A stretch of DNA of 64,000 bases from Lanius collurio (GCA_020086605.1 JACBWW010000067.1:690425-754424); one strand, 5' to 3'. Counted from the stretch's first letter, positions 27,261-40,671 are shown. Numbers and translations are program-made. Notes: generated by a model not told the origin, from the sequence alone.

Positions 27261-29426
27261 TCGCTGGGGCTGCTGCTCTGAAATGAAGATGAAAACTTCA
27301 TTCTCCATCACCCATGGTGCCCCATTAGCAGCTTGCTAGGCTGTGCCCATGCAGGGGAACATCAGCATATGGGGTTCCCACAGGGAATCCGGGTGTGCCA
27401 GAAAGGCCCATGCCTCTAAAGCATACGTGACTGTAACAAAACGAGCCGTTTACTGAGGCAGGAGTAGCCAACACACAGGATATTTCAAAGCCAAACATTG
27501 CTTTAAACTCTGGGCTTTCATGTGAGACTTGTACACCTGGCCAAATTCTCAGCAGCAATTAACCCATGTAGCTCTAATCAAAGTCCCTCGAAGCTGAACC
27601 CCCTATCCCAAATCCAATCTGACAAATTCTGATAAAGGTTGTTTTTTCTGTCTCACAGATGTCCAGATCCAGCACCAGCAATGCCCACACAGGGCTGCCA
27701 TGGGTGTGTGTGGGCTCACTGGGGAGAGGTGGCACCTACTGGTGTCCCCATAGCTCATCACAGAAGCGAATGCTTTGAGACTGGGGGAAAGCACCATGGA
27801 ACTCACAGTCTTGCAGCACAGCTGATGTGAGGGTCTTCACCCAGGTGGGTGTTTCCACAGAAAAATGGTGCTTGGTACCACTGGTCCCAGCTGGGAGCAT
27901 GGGCACGGTCCCAAAGAGCCATGAGTCTCGCATTTCCCAAACCACAGGGGAGTTAAGGATAGCATTTCCTGGGCCACAGAGTGGGAAGGAGATGAGGAGC
28001 AGGATCTCTGATGGGGACATGAAGCCAAAACGCAGCAGTGGTTGGTGTGAGTGCTCTTTGCTGGCTGCCAGCGGCATCTGCAGTCAGAACCTCAGCCTAG
28101 CACATGCAAAAGACTCTTGCTGTCAGAGAGAGAGAAGATTCTATGGCAGGAGGGACCGTGTGCTCGAAAGCACCTGGGAAAGATTTAGCAGGACCAAGGG
28201 AAGATTGGAGACTTTGGATGCAATTATTCCTGCCTCCTCCAGGTGCAGTGGGCACAGAGAAGGCAGTGGTGTGAAGAGCAGGTGCCTGAGCACAGGGGCT
28301 GCACAGCTCTGTTAAAGGAGCACACAACAAAAGGCATCAAAACAATTTCCTTGAGAATCAGATGTGTCCAGACACAGCTGAAGGCACCGAGCCACTTGAC
28401 TGTAATGGAGTCAATTTTCTCCTTCGAAGTGCAGCATATAAACCTTTTTATAGCCATGCACCAGCAGAGCTATTTTTATTCCCTGCCAGCTGTTGAAAGC
28501 CATTTCTGTGGCTCCCTCTCCATGCCCTTGCCCACCATCCCACAGTCACCATTTCATTGCCTGCTTGAGCACTTTGGACCCTAATGACAAAGAAACAGAA
28601 AGCTATCACTCCACTCTGGCACTGCTTTGGGGCCAGGAAGGAATCCTGTACAGGTGGGGGCTGGCAGGAGATGAGGAGTGGGGCAGTGGCAGCAGGCACG
28701 TGTGGCAAGGCTCACGCCACGCCCCTGGACAGGAGGTCTGCTCTGTGCATCACTTGTGGTTGTGGGGCCACAGCAACAAGGAGCTGTGCCTTTGCATGGT
28801 GAGAAAAAAAGCAGAGTCCAAGGGAAGAGCAGGCACATTGGCAGAAGAAGACCCTTTGGAGGCCCAGAAAACATCTCTGGTGCCAAGCTCCTCAACAACA
28901 TGGAGATGTGTAGGGTTTGTGAGTAAGAACTCTTGCGGTTTTGCCCTAATTTTATTCTTATTGCAAGAGCCCCTTTTCAGGTAATGGGTCGTGCTAACCC
29001 TTGCTCTGACCAGCTTCTACCTGGCCTGATGTGGAAACCAAACAATCTTTCCCATAGTTCCATTGTCTATTTTTCCATCTCTGTTGTGATTGTGAAACAA
29101 CAAATGAGATAAAACCACTCTCATGATCACCCTGGGTAAAACCCATGTTGTTCTAAGGTAACTCTGAACTAAGTGTTTGGTTTAAACAAGAGGGCCTTTT
29201 CCCACATCTTTCCTTACGCAGCTGCAAAGAAGGAACAGCATTACCTTTCCCTGTGGAAAAGGGCAGGGCCACCTGCCTGTGACCTGTGTCACCACAACTG
29301 TGACCCTACTGATCAAATGTAGAGCTTGACATTTGGGGCACAGATGAGACACAAACTCTTGCCTCCCCTCACGGTCAGTCCCAGGGGGTGTCCAATGGAA
29401 ATACAAACACAACTGCCCTTTGGGGA

Positions 29427-29470
29427 AAAAAAAAAAAAGGGGAGAAAGAGAAGAAGAAGAAGGAGAAAAT
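29427..29470. repeat. Purine tract with GAA repeats
   Basis: A run of twelve or more A is followed by GGGGAGAAAGAG and then imperfect GAAGAAGAAGAAGG. The polypurine/polypyrimidine strand asymmetry continues to about 29480. Confidence 0.85.
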
Positions 29471-31221
29471 GGAAAGAAAATAGGTTTGTGTTGGTTGGGT
29501 GAGTCTGTTAATTTTAAAAAGCCACGGAACACAAAGGTGAAAACATACATGGAAAGCAAAATACAGAAGCTTTTGTGTGGTGCCAGCAATTTTGCTTCCC
29601 TTCACTGAGAAAGGAGCTACCTGGATGTGTGGTGGTACAATCTGCTCTTTCAAATGGCTGAGTCAAATACCAGATAAATCACAAAGAGTTGTACGGAGAC
29701 ATGAAGGACATATAATGGCAATATTTTGTCATTCTTCCCTCAGATGGATGTGGAAAATGGGAAGGAGAAAAAATAATTACATTAGGGTTCAGATAGGATT
29801 TTGATAGCAGTTATTCAATGAAATGTAAAGGTTATTTTCAAACCCAAACCCTGGATGCTGCTCCAAGCATGAACAGACTGGCAAATGATCTGAATTTTTC
29901 CATTTCCTTAATATTGTTCCTATGGACGTGTTCACCACATAGTCTGGCATTGCAAACTTCAATTTAAAAAAGGGAAAGGAAAAGAACAAGCATTTTGCTG
30001 GGTACCCAGGCAAAACACATACTGCCAGAGCAAGGGCTGGATTTGATATTTCATTGCCAGGACACCTTGCTCTAGTATAAGAGTAGCAATGAGCAGGACT
30101 GGGATTCAGACTATATAAAACAGAGTATTTGTTTCCACTCCCAGCACTTCAACTCTTCAACCCTGAGTACAACCTGGAGTAGTATTGGTATTCAGAGCAG
30201 GAAATGTGCCTGGTATCGTCCAAACCTGGCTGAAAAGCCTCTGTAATGATGCCTGTTGACTTTGATGAGTTGGTCCCAGGCACAGGCAGCCAGAGCAGGC
30301 AGGCAGGAAGCTGGCAGGGCTTCTGGAGAAACCCACGCAGCCTTCACACCTGAATTCATAGGAAGCTCCTGCATGTCCAGTTTCTGGGTTTTAATCTGGC
30401 CAAGTTTACACTGGATTCATCTGTGCCTAAAGCTTGTCTGAGAACAGGAAAGAAAAGGGCTTGTTGTTGCTCAAACCAGAAAAGTCAGTCTTGAAATCAG
30501 TCCCCCAGCCCTAGTGAGGTGATCGACACTGCAAAGAGGAACCATCAGCCCAACCAACTCAGGGCTGACCTCCCTTGCATCCCAGTGTGCAGGGAACACT
30601 TCCCCACAGTGTTCAACACCAGCTGCCCCTTCTTCCATCACACTGGGCTGCAATCTTATTTTTGAACAGCTCCTCAGTGTGACTTGTTTCAAATCTTCCT
30701 CTCCAGCTGTGTCTTTATCTAGGACTTCTCCCTCTCTGCCATTATGTTTTATCTGGCAGGGCTGGTCCCTTGTCAGCTGTGAATAACTCACCTGAAAGCT
30801 TGAGATCATCTGTCATTTCATCTGCCTGGTGGTCACAAACCAGTGGTGATCCCTCCAGTGTCTTAGGGGCCAGAACTGACTGTTGCACCTACCTGGCAAG
30901 ATTTTCCTCGCTATAACCTTTCCATAATCTGAAGTGCTTGGGGCACTGGCAGCTGGTGCTGGTTTTTGCAAATGAGCAGTGGGTCAGTGGCAGAAGGTGA
31001 GTGTGGAGCAGGGCAGTAAAGGTGATTGGTGACCAAAGTGGTTATTTTCCACAGTGGGGCAGAGACTCTGTTCACTACCATTCCTTTCTGCTTGCTGCAA
31101 TGTGGTTGTAGGTGTTGGCTTTTGTTCACCTGTGGGCTCGATACTGAGGCCTGGTAAACGACATGACTGTTTTCCGTCAAAGCCTTTATTCTCTTCCCAT
31201 TTCTGAGGAGCTCAACACTGC

Positions 31222-31278
31222 AGAATCATAGAATCATGGAATGATTTGGGTTGGAAGTGACCTTCAAGATCGCAAGCC
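31222..31278 (-). mobile_element. CR1 LINE 3' tip, antisense
   Basis: AGAATCATAGAATCATGGAA followed by TGATTTGGGTTGGAAGTGACCTTC is the reverse complement of the CR1 3' terminus, including two copies of the terminal octamer. Similarity fades after about 55 nt, so this is a minimal remnant or a very truncated insertion. Confidence 0.88.
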
Positions 31279-31831
31279 ACATCTGGACAGTGACACCAAG
31301 CTGTGGTTACCTACACAAGCTCCAGCTTGCTCATCCTTCCTGGGTAAGTGAGGCATCCTGTGGCATTCCAGTTGTCTTTAACATTGTCACCATATTATTT
31401 TTGGTGCTATTCACTGTGAGCATCGTGCACAGTAGTGGTCATACTGTTGCTGTGAGAGCCTGGGAAGCAGCATGTGCTGTCAGTGACACACCAGCAGCTC
31501 CCTCTCTTCCCAGCTGGAATATTTACCCTCCCTTATGAGCTTCCCCTGGCCATGGTGAGGGTAGGAGGGTGCTGCCACCTCCCTCAGAGTGGGTTGCCCG
31601 TCTGCATGCTGTGCATGGCTGTCACAGATATCAGACATGGCATCGTCTGAGAAACGCCAGAGGAAAATGCTGAACCACAAAGTATTAAGAGGAAAAGGTT
31701 AAAGACCTCCCCCAGCAGCCCTGCGTGCCTTGCCTGAGCAAGAGGCTCTGCCTAAGGCACCCCCTGCCTGCCACACTGGCCAGCTCCTGCTTGATCCCAC
31801 ATTTTTCTGTCCCAGAATGTGCGCAGGGAGG

Positions 31832-31980
31832 GCTGGCTGCACTCCTCGGATCTGTGCACGGAATGATGATGAAGTGACATCGTCATGGCAACACGTGCAG
31901 ATTTCCTGGTCGCCCAGCAACCTGATGCAGGCTGATGTAAGCTGTGTGCTGGCTTCCTCTGCTGGCTGCACTCCTCCGAT
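31832..31980. promoter_or_regulatory. X-box/E-box motif cluster between short direct repeats
   Basis: The segment holds opposed TGAC half-sites (31875-31885), an RFX-like GTCATGGCAAC (31882-31892), a perfect CACGTG E-box (31892-31897) and a full X-box match, GTCGCCCAGCAAC (31909-31921, consensus GTNRCC-N-RGYAAC). A 20-nt repeat, GCTGGCTGCACTCCTCSGAT, brackets them at 31832-31851 and 31961-31980 with one mismatch. RFX factors bind such sites in ciliary gene enhancers. Function here is inferred from motif density only. Confidence 0.35.
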
Positions 31981-33700
31981 GTGTCTGGGAGATTTGTGGT
32001 GGCTTTAGTTGGGCTTTTTCATCGGTTGGACGTGCCATGACATCAGAATGATGAGAATGTTGTTTCGTGTGTGCACAGAGGGGAGGGCACCGAGATCATC
32101 TCCCCTGAGAGCCCTCATCCCGGGCGCTGCCCTGCTCAGGGGCACTAATGTGCACAGCTTGTTTTTAGAGGCTAGATAGCACTTAATCTTGTACTTACTG
32201 TAACTGCTTTGTGCAATACAGACTTGAGGAGACACAAAGATGCCTTTATGTGATTTTGTCTCAAGCTATCCCTTTTGATTTTTGCATTAGTCTTGTCAAA
32301 GGTACAATATTTTTGGGCATGAAGCAGCTGTAAACAGGTCTGATGTTTTCACAGCATGACAGCACATCAGTGCTGTAAGGGAAAGCTGCAGGCCTGCTTT
32401 TTGTGCAGACCAGGTACCTGCAGAGCTGAGTGACCCGTTAGCTGTTTCATAGGTCATCTGCAGTACAGCAAAACTAAATCTTTGTTCACAGTCACACTAA
32501 ATCTCTATACACAATGTGAAATGGCAAAAGCCTGCAACATCCTTCTTGCTTAAGGGTGTGTTTCTTTATATGGAGCAGAAAAATATCTTTACAGTGATGG
32601 GTGTGGCTTCATCCTCTGCTGATGGCCAAATCAGGATCTACAGATGCCAGAGGGATGTGCTAAATGAGTCTCCATTCAGTGATGGTGAGGACCCAGGTAA
32701 GAAGCGAGAGGCAGTTCATAAGAAGCTCATGTTGCACCAGTCTTCTACTTGCTTTGGAAAATCTGGTCTTCAGCCTTGGGAAGCAAATTAGCACTTTGAT
32801 AGGCAGTGGCCTTAATGGAAGACGTTAATTCAATTAGCACTAAGAGCTTGGCCTTTCAGACAGCTCTGCTCAGCACCAGGTCGTGGGGAGGCAGCTCCTG
32901 TGAGCCACAGGCACGAAGCAACCAGGGAAATGTGCTTGGAGAGGGGTGTCCAAGGGCCCTATGCCAGTCAGCACATGTGCAAATCAGGCAGAACACATCT
33001 TGTAGGAAAAGCAAAGCTCCTCAGATTCCTCCACTGTCCTGGTAAGGGTGAGACAGAATCCCAGGCTGACACGGACAGCTTTGTTTCTGACACTTCTTCT
33101 AAGGTCATGATGGATGCACAGTCATCTGGACCCCTGTGGTGAACATCAGCTGGAATATCATTTAGGAATAAAGAGCAACAGTTCAAAACAGGGGAAGCTG
33201 AATTAGAGATAGAGAATTAGCAACATTCAGCAAATCCTTCCAGATCTACTGGGCTATCCATTTCTGCCTGCTTAGCCCTTTGTTTGTGCCATGGTGAAGT
33301 ACGGCCCGAGGAGAGAAGCAACAAGAGACAGCTTGGAAGAGGGAAGGGACAGCAAGCCTTTAGTGGGCAAGAATCTGCATTACCAGGGTAATAGAGAGGG
33401 AGAGAGCAGTTCTGGGGGAGGCCAGGATCAGCTCAGTCAGCCACTTGCCCTTGCTGAGAGCAGGATGGAGATAACAGATTCCTGCTTATAGACTTGTGCC
33501 TGTATCTTCTTGTGCTCTATGGGATGAGGAGAGAGGGCACTCGGCAAATTACACCACCCATGCCATTGTTCATGAGCAGACAACGCCCTGAGAAGTTTGG
33601 GTGAGTTGGAGTATAAAGGATAGAAGTCCCCTGGCTCAGCCAGGAAATCCATGCATGTCCCAATAATTCCAAAATCTAAGAAGGGCCAATCATGAAAAAC

Positions 33701-33742
33701 AAATAAGTAAATAATGTAATAAATAATAAATAAAAAATATTG
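33701..33742. repeat. AT-rich TAAA/TAA low-complexity tract
   Basis: Imperfect AAATAAGTAAATAATGTAAT followed by AAATAATAAATAAAAAAT. A simple, slippage-prone tract. Confidence 0.85.
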
Positions 33743-36159
33743 CTGTCAGGTTTCATCAATATGCCACTGCCAATTCTGCAACGAAGTGTTTCAAAAGAGC
33801 CAGAACAGATTTGTTTCCCAGGTTTCTCATCATCAGGTCCAGGGGATGCAGATGAAGAAATCTGTAAGGAGATTGAGGTGAAGGCTTTTATCATCCCAAA
33901 GACAGATGGAATGGCTGTACACATCACTTCTCAAACATGCAGGGTGTTTTTCAGAGACAGCAGTCTCCAAACAGCTCCTCCACATGATCGATGGTAGTAA
34001 AAAGGAATCCGTCACTGTTTGGCTTCAGGCTTTTCACTCAAAGCCATGTTTTATACCCTGTTTGCTCACAGAAGGAAAAAAAAATATTTCAACAAAGACT
34101 TTATTTATTTGCCAGTAAATTGCACAGAACCTGAAAAATGAGCATACAAAATTGGTGGTGCTTTTCCCCAGGTCACTTGCATGTGAGTTCCCAAGGTCTG
34201 ATGCTGGACAGGCAGTCAGCCCCAGCAGTCAAAGAGTTAACTCTTGCCCTGAAGCAGCCCTTTCTGGAATCTGTTTTTTTGATATTTTTCAGGGATTATC
34301 ATCATGCAGAAATTTCCTCCTGTGAAGCCTGTGTTTCTGGAGTGAAAATCAAAAGAGCCTTCCTAGATGCCTCCTTGTCAGGTGCTGTGGAAGTGTCAAA
34401 CTAAAGAAAATTACTTTTTTTCATTTAATACATGTGCCTAGGAAAGGCTGTGGCAGGTTTTAAAAAGACTCTTCTGTGTCATAGACCTTGATAGCAGAGC
34501 TCTTCCTCCTCTCATCCCTTACCCATCACCTCTCTTTCCAATAACTCATAAATCGAGAATCTTCCTCTCTCTTTTTTTTTTTTTAATTTGTTCTCTCTTT
34601 CTTTTGGATAGCAAAACACTGCAGTTATTATTTCTTTCCCATCCTGCCTTGTCCCATTTGGTCGAGGAAGTTCTTTGAAGGGATACACCTGGAGCAGTAT
34701 CTCCAGCTTCACTCACAGGATTGCCCCAGGCCGGAGGTTGTATGGCTCAGGTAGGGATACTTGGATCACTCACATGGGAGCATTTTCTCCCCAGTGCAAC
34801 ATTTTTGGCTGAAAACTGACTTCCTTATTGCCAAAGAGGTGGCATTTGTGAGAGAAATGCAGCTTTTCCATCAAAACCCTCAGATGCCTGGAAACCATGT
34901 GATAGAGGACATGACAGATTTGTTATTCCCTGGGAAGCTGTACGGATGCTGATGAACCCCTTGGCCAAACCTGCATCCACCTGACAGTGAGAGGTCTCTC
35001 CCTGCAGCCTTGGCCACCAGAAGGTCTCCAACATGAGGCCACCAGGAAGGGTTTGGGCCCAGCCAAGATCACCCTTGACTTCTCCTCTGCCTCTCAACAT
35101 GGGCCTGCTGCAACCACGGTATTTGGGGACTATTTGTGGTAAGAACTGGATGAAGGTTGGTTTTACCAGAGCCACCACAAGGAAGAGCCTTTCCTCTGTC
35201 TTAACATTGCCACGGTAGTGCAGGCATTGCACCAGCAAGGGCTGGAAATATAAATTGGTTTGCAAACTGGCTTGACACCAGCCACCAGAACTGGACCAAT
35301 TCTTGCAGGCTACAAGCACAAAAACTCTGTATGAAGCTTGAGGAATTTTATTATTTTTAATATTCTGCAAACACAAATGACTCCTTAGGTGGGCAAATAC
35401 CACCTCATCCTCAGGCTTCTCACCAGGCACAAACCCTGCCCTGGGGGGTGTATCACAGAACCGCTGGAAACCTCAAGGAGGTGAGAAAGCTTGACTTGTT
35501 TAAAGCCCCTCTTCTGCTGGCTGTTGTGTTTGGGTGAATGGTTTATTATCTTCTGCCTAATTGCTTTGCTTCCCAGCCCATTCACAGAAAATCTGGGAGC
35601 AGCACCAGTCTGCCTCCCTCCCAGGAGTGGAAATAACAGCGCTGGCAGATGACATTTGCAGGGTTTTTTTTGAGGGAAGGGAATTGTTCCTTTTATTTTT
35701 TGTTTATGAAAGACTGAGAAAAGTCTCTGTGTTTGCAGATTGATCTGTTTGCTTTAGTTGTGTCCCATTTGATTGATTCCCTGGAAGTCCATCCCAGCTA
35801 GCTTTGTGGAGGAGACCTCTTCCATGCTCTCGGCATCGAGTTTGTTGAAGAAAGAGGAAATGCAAACCTGGGAGAATGGCAGGCAGAGGCTGCTCTTACC
35901 TCTGCACTGCCAGGCCACCAGCCCTCACCATCTGTGCTGGACATGGCATTGCCCATGGGGGTGACTACAGCTCCTTGGTTCTGCTTCTTCCCACTTCCCC
36001 CTTGCGAATGGCAACACATCCTGGAGACAGCTCTGCAGACTCCTTCACACAGTGGCTGAGCTGAGGGGATTAAGGATATCTGTGCCTCTTTCCAGATATC
36101 TTGCAGTTTGAGGTTGAAGAAGACACTCGAATTCTTCATTTTTATTTCTTTTTTGTCTC

Positions 36160-36215
36160 ATAAGTACATCATGTACTTATTCATAATAATATACTTATTA
36201 TTATATACATGATTA
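36160..36215. repeat. AT-rich perfect inverted repeat
   Basis: ATAAGTACAT (36160-36169), one C, then ATGTACTTAT (36171-36180) is a perfect 10-bp-arm palindrome. A second AT palindrome (ATAATAA/TTATTAT) follows at about 36184-36205. The site could extrude a cruciform. It lies about 70 nt before a CR1 fragment. Confidence 0.85.
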
Positions 36216-36280
36216 TTCAGGCACTTGGAAGGGAGGCACTGGCATTGCTATTGCTGTTATTGATATTGGTATTGCTGCTT

Positions 36281-36490
36281 GAACACCTCCAGGGATGGGG
36301 CATCCACAGCTTCCCTGGGCATCCTGTTCCAGTGCCTCACCTCCCTCAGAGGGAAGCATTTCTTCCTAATATCTAATCTAAACACACCCTCTTCAAGTTT
36401 AAAGACATTCCTCCTTGTCCTGTCACTACATACCCTTGTAAAAAATCCCTCTCCAGCTTTCTTGCAGGGCCCTTTGGCAACTTAATTCTG
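36281..36490 (-). mobile_element. CR1 LINE fragment, antisense, 3' tip missing
   Basis: GAACACCTCCAGGGATGGGG, then CATCCACAGCTTCCCTGGGC, TGTTCCAGTGCCTCACC, TTCTTCCTAATATCTAATCT and TCCTCCTTGTCCTGTCACTA follow the CR1 3' UTR-proximal consensus in reverse. The final 70 nt or so of CR1, including the terminal octamers, are absent. Both ends are approximate. Confidence 0.92.
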
Positions 36491-39400
36491 GATCTTCCCA
36501 GCCCTGCCTCCCTGTCCTGGGACACCCTGGCTGCAAAACCCACCTCTGTCCTGGGCCTCTGGGGGCAGGGAAGGGTAGCAAGAGTGTTGTCCTGATTTGC
36601 TCAGCCCAAAGTCTGGCTGCAGAGCTGGCTTCAAGGCTTGGGAGCTGTTTCTATCTGTCCTAGAGGAGAAGGATCGGGCAGGTTTTGGTTACTGCTGACA
36701 AAGCAAGACAGGATTCCTGCTTCGTACCCAAGCCTGGGTTTTCCCTCTCCTTGCCCCTGGAGCAGCCATGGGTGTGCAGCCACTCACCTCTGCATTTGGA
36801 TTTTTCCTCAGCAATCCCACGTTTCACCAGAAGGCTGAGATTTTTAGCCCCACAAGTGAAACACAAGCAGAGGTAACCACAGGATGGGAGCCTTGCTCAG
36901 AGGTGGTCCCTGGGTGTTTCCTGTGCTGCTCTCTCCCCATGGAATGTGGGTGTGAGCTGGGGCTGGCACTGGCTGTGGGGCAGAGGGGTCACAGGGCCCC
37001 TCCAGCCCCTCGGAGCTGGCTCCTGTTGGGAAGCATACCAAAGACAAGCAGTGGTGAAGCCACTGAAGCAGAGCAGGTCCATGGCAGCTGCAGCCTCCAG
37101 GTAAAACACAGCTGGGGCTGGGAAAACAGGAGATGAGGGAAACAGCTAAAGGCACTTGGCAGCATTTTAGCTCCCAGCAGAAATGTTCTGTAATGTTCAT
37201 AGTGGAAGAGAAAGAAATTTTGCAGAAATAGGGAAGTAAGAAAATGGTCTGGGCTGGTGCTGAGCAGTGAGTCTGTCAGGGGGGATGACTGCTTGTGCTT
37301 GTTCCTTTCTGAACAGGTATTGCTGAACCTAAGGATGCCCTGGGATGGGTGTTGGCAAGATCTCCAGGCATTCCTTACTGCTGGAAGGACCTGCTCTCTG
37401 TCCAGCACTTTGTTGCTGTCGGGAAGACCTTTCCAATACCCAACTCAACCATTTCTCCCTCGTTTAACCCACACAACCCTGGTTCAATCCATTTTTCCTC
37501 TCAGGTCATTTTGTGAACACGGGTGGTGGTTGTCACTGTGGCTGCTGGCAGCTGTTCCCCAGGCACCCCTCTGTCCTCTCGAGTCAGGGGCTCACTCTGT
37601 GGGCTTTGTGGCAGCTGGACCATGCTGGAGGGGAGAAGACAAAGCAAGAAGAAGTAAAAGCCAAAAAACAAGGGTGAGGACAAGTGGTAGCAATTTGCCT
37701 CCCAAGTTGCTCATTCCAAGCATGCTTGAACACTGCCTTTGCATAATGTGTAGGGCTATATTTGTCCGTGAGACAGAAAGGGAGAGAGACAGAAAATATT
37801 TTTCCATTGATGTCATTCTTGCTCACTTTTTCCTCTAAGAAAATCAATGTCCTCTCCAGTCCTTTCCATTCCCTTGCCCTCCACCCTGCAGACTCACAGC
37901 CCTGCCCCTCCTGAGCAGTGCTGTGCTGGATTCCTCTTGCTAACGATGGCTGGGGCCTTTGGCCCTCTAAATCTCACACCTCCTTGGAATTTCTTCTGCC
38001 TCTTCCCCTGGCAAGCATCTTCTCCCCCTCCCCTGTTTCAAATCTCCCTGCTCCAAACCTTCCTGTTCCTCTACCTTCCCTCCCCTTCAAACTGGAATGG
38101 GGAATGGAAACCCCTTTCCTGGGGCTGGTTCCCAAGGGTTCCAGATGAGCTGCAAAGGAGAAGCTGTGGTGGGAATGAGGGGTGGTGGTTCCTCTGGAAG
38201 GGTTTTAGCACCCCAAGGCAGGTGCTGCTCTCAGCTGGGTGACTGCCTGTGGGGGGTTAAGGCAGATTGGAGGTGATTTCAGAAGCAGCATTTCCCAAGG
38301 GTGCTCATTAGCTTGTCTGAAGGCCACCAGGAAGCCAAGAGCAATTTCTTGATCTAAAATAAAAAATTGAAATGCATGTATTTCAAGCAGATCCTGGTTC
38401 CTGATCCTGGGATATGCCCTCCTCCCTCGCTCAGGGAAATGTTCAGCTCGAGGAATGCAAGTTTTTCTCTAGCAAATCAATGTCCTTGAAACATGTAATG
38501 CCTTTTTAGCATAGCCAGGGGAAGTTTTCCTGTGAGAGGGGAAAAATGATCACAAAATTGTGATTAAACTTGATTTCCTTTTTGGCTTTAAATTAACCTG
38601 ACAGCTGGAGGATTTTGTATCATCCAAGGAAAACTATATGGTAATATTGACATTTCTTATTCCCTAGGTGCTAAACCTTCAAAAATGCAAAGCTGCAGCT
38701 GTGCAATTCAAAAAGAGATGCAGCACATTTCCATGCCCCTGTTAGCTCAGTGTTAACTTCTTCTGGAGCAAAGAGATGCCACTGCTTCCCTCAACAAAGC
38801 CTTGGGGACCCAGGGGCAGAGGACAAGGAGCCAGCAGGGAAGTGTTCAGGCTGGAGTCTCTCCTTGCCTGCTTCCGCTGGGCAGTGGAGACACCTCTGAC
38901 CTGGGACCGGCACAGTTTGCTGTCTCAGCAGAGCACAACGGGCAATTGTCTTTAGAATTTTAAACACTGGATTTGGAAATGGATACCAAATAGGAAAGTA
39001 GTCCCAGTCTAGCATAGACCAGAGTTAACGTGAAGCTGTGGTGCTAACTGGTCTGCCTTGCAAAAGACCCGAACTCCCAAGAGGTGCCCAGAGCTGCAGT
39101 CCAGCCCTGACTGTCCTGTCTGGCACTCACATGCGGCTCCTCCCTCCCACTTTAACTGCTGCCTGACCTGCCCTTCCCTGCAGAGACAAGGAGCTGGACT
39201 TTGACCTCCTGATTCAGTGCCAGAAAAGTGGATTCGGTGTTTGGTTACGAATGCCTGTTGGCTAAAACCCTGGGGAGGTGGGTACTGTGCTTCCATTGAG
39301 ATGTCTTCCCTAAAACTGCCACCCCAGCTTTCATGTGTTCAAAGTCTCTCCTGTTTATGATCTGTTTCCCTTAACCTCTCTGCTGTAGTGCTTCATTTCC

Positions 39401-39705
39401 AGGGAAGATCAATAAAGGAGTTAAAGCTAGCTGGGTCTCAGGGTGTCTGTAACAGCGGCTCTTCCACTGCCTTGCTCTTTGGAGGGTTTGCATTATGCTG
39501 TTCAAAAACACTCCAGCATGTTTCAGGGCAAAGCTTGTTAGACCCTCTTCAATGACTGATTTTTTTTTCTGTGCTTCTTTTTTGCCCCTAAACAAAATTT
39601 ATGATCCAGCTCAAGTGCTGGAGGGCTGCTTACTGTAATGCTTCTAACAAAATTTATGCTGACATCCCCTTCTCCCCTGTCACCTAGTCCCTCTGGTTTT
39701 CCTGG

Positions 39706-39758
39706 AAAAACCAAACCAAATCAAACCAAACCAAAACAAACCAAAACCAAATCAAACC
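39706..39758. repeat. (AAACC)n simple repeat
   Basis: About ten imperfect AAACC/AAATC/AAAACC units on the + strand (for example AACCAAACCAAATCAAACC). A pentanucleotide microsatellite with strand-asymmetric A/C content. Confidence 0.92.
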
Positions 39759-40671
39759 CCACAAAAACATCTGTGAAGCCAAACACCAGCAGCCAAAGCC
39801 CCATCCCTGCAGGTTATTGTTCTTGCGAGCAAGATCACATCAAGCTTTCTGGTGCATTTGATCTTGGACTGATGGGGCTGCAGAGAGAGAGGGAGAGCAG
39901 GAGCAGATCTCTTCAGGGTGGGAGGAACAGTCCCTGTGGGAGGCACAGAGCAGGGGGTACCAGCAGAGCACTGCACTGATCTTTGCTCAGCATCATCACA
40001 GTCCAAGGAAAACCGCATGGTCAAGGGCCATGTGCTCTTGTGCAAAATGTCTTTGGGGTTACTCCAGGAATAGATGAGAGACCTCCCAGGAAAAGAACCC
40101 CTGAGGAGCTTTCCTGGGCTGACTTCCCTGCCTGAAGCACTGCTAATCTGGGAGTGGGATGCCCACCAGCCTGGAGCACCCACTCAGCTCACACAGCCAA
40201 GCATCCCTGGGCCCTCCATGTGGGGCAGAGGCAGGAAGCTCTCACACATGAGGGCAGGACGAGGGACAGAGATTCCCAAGCCACAACTGGAGCTCACAGC
40301 TGCTTGAAGTGATGGAGCCAAATGGCTGTATCCCTGCCTGGAGCAGCAAGCTCCTGGAGGTGGGTCCTGTCAGTGTGACAGTGGCTCTGCTGTGGTGGAG
40401 CAGGACAGAACAGCCCAGGTCACAACCAGCACCAGGCCTCTGCTCCTGCTGGTTTACCTTGCCCTGTGAGGTAGGTGTGAACAAATAGTGGAGAAAGCCC
40501 TTTACTCAGCCTTTTTCTGAAGCAGAACAGATGACTCTGGCACACGGCAGCTCCACAAAATTACTTGAGGTGGGAGCCACTGTTACGTGGAGGCAAAGCT
40601 TATCCCCGTGAGGGCTGGAGGCAGCCACTGCCTGGGACATGCCATGCCAAGAGCTGTACTTTCTCCCCTGG

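Larger units (their letters stand above)
16486..31221. other. Intergenic or distal region without recognised genes
   Basis: About 14.7 kb with no exon, RNA gene or repeat family I can name. Many 60-160 codon open frames occur on both strands, but none shows a recognisable domain, signal or splice context. Visible items are a few GGGCAA repeats at 21065-21082, a purine tract at 29427-29470 and two possible conserved elements listed separately. An AATAAA at 17132-17137 is an unsupported, distant poly(A) candidate. Confidence 0.6.
31279..36159. other. Intergenic region without recognised genes
   Basis: No exon or repeat family was recognised apart from the listed motif cluster (31832-31980) and an AT-rich low-complexity patch at 33701-33742. 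A 201-codon open frame on the - strand (34825-35430) has no recognisable domain and is treated as chance. Confidence 0.6.

Noticed and set aside
27827..28315. 162-codon + strand open frame
   Set aside because: Low-similarity composition, no motifs, in a GC-richer area where chance frames are longer.
28444..28492. MEF2-like and CAGCTG E-box words suggesting a muscle enhancer
   Set aside because: The MEF2 sites each carry a mismatch, and single E-boxes are frequent.
34825..35430. 201-codon - strand open frame
   Set aside because: No recognisable domain, and no repeat or retroelement similarity that I can see. One frame of this length is plausible by chance in 64 kb over six frames.
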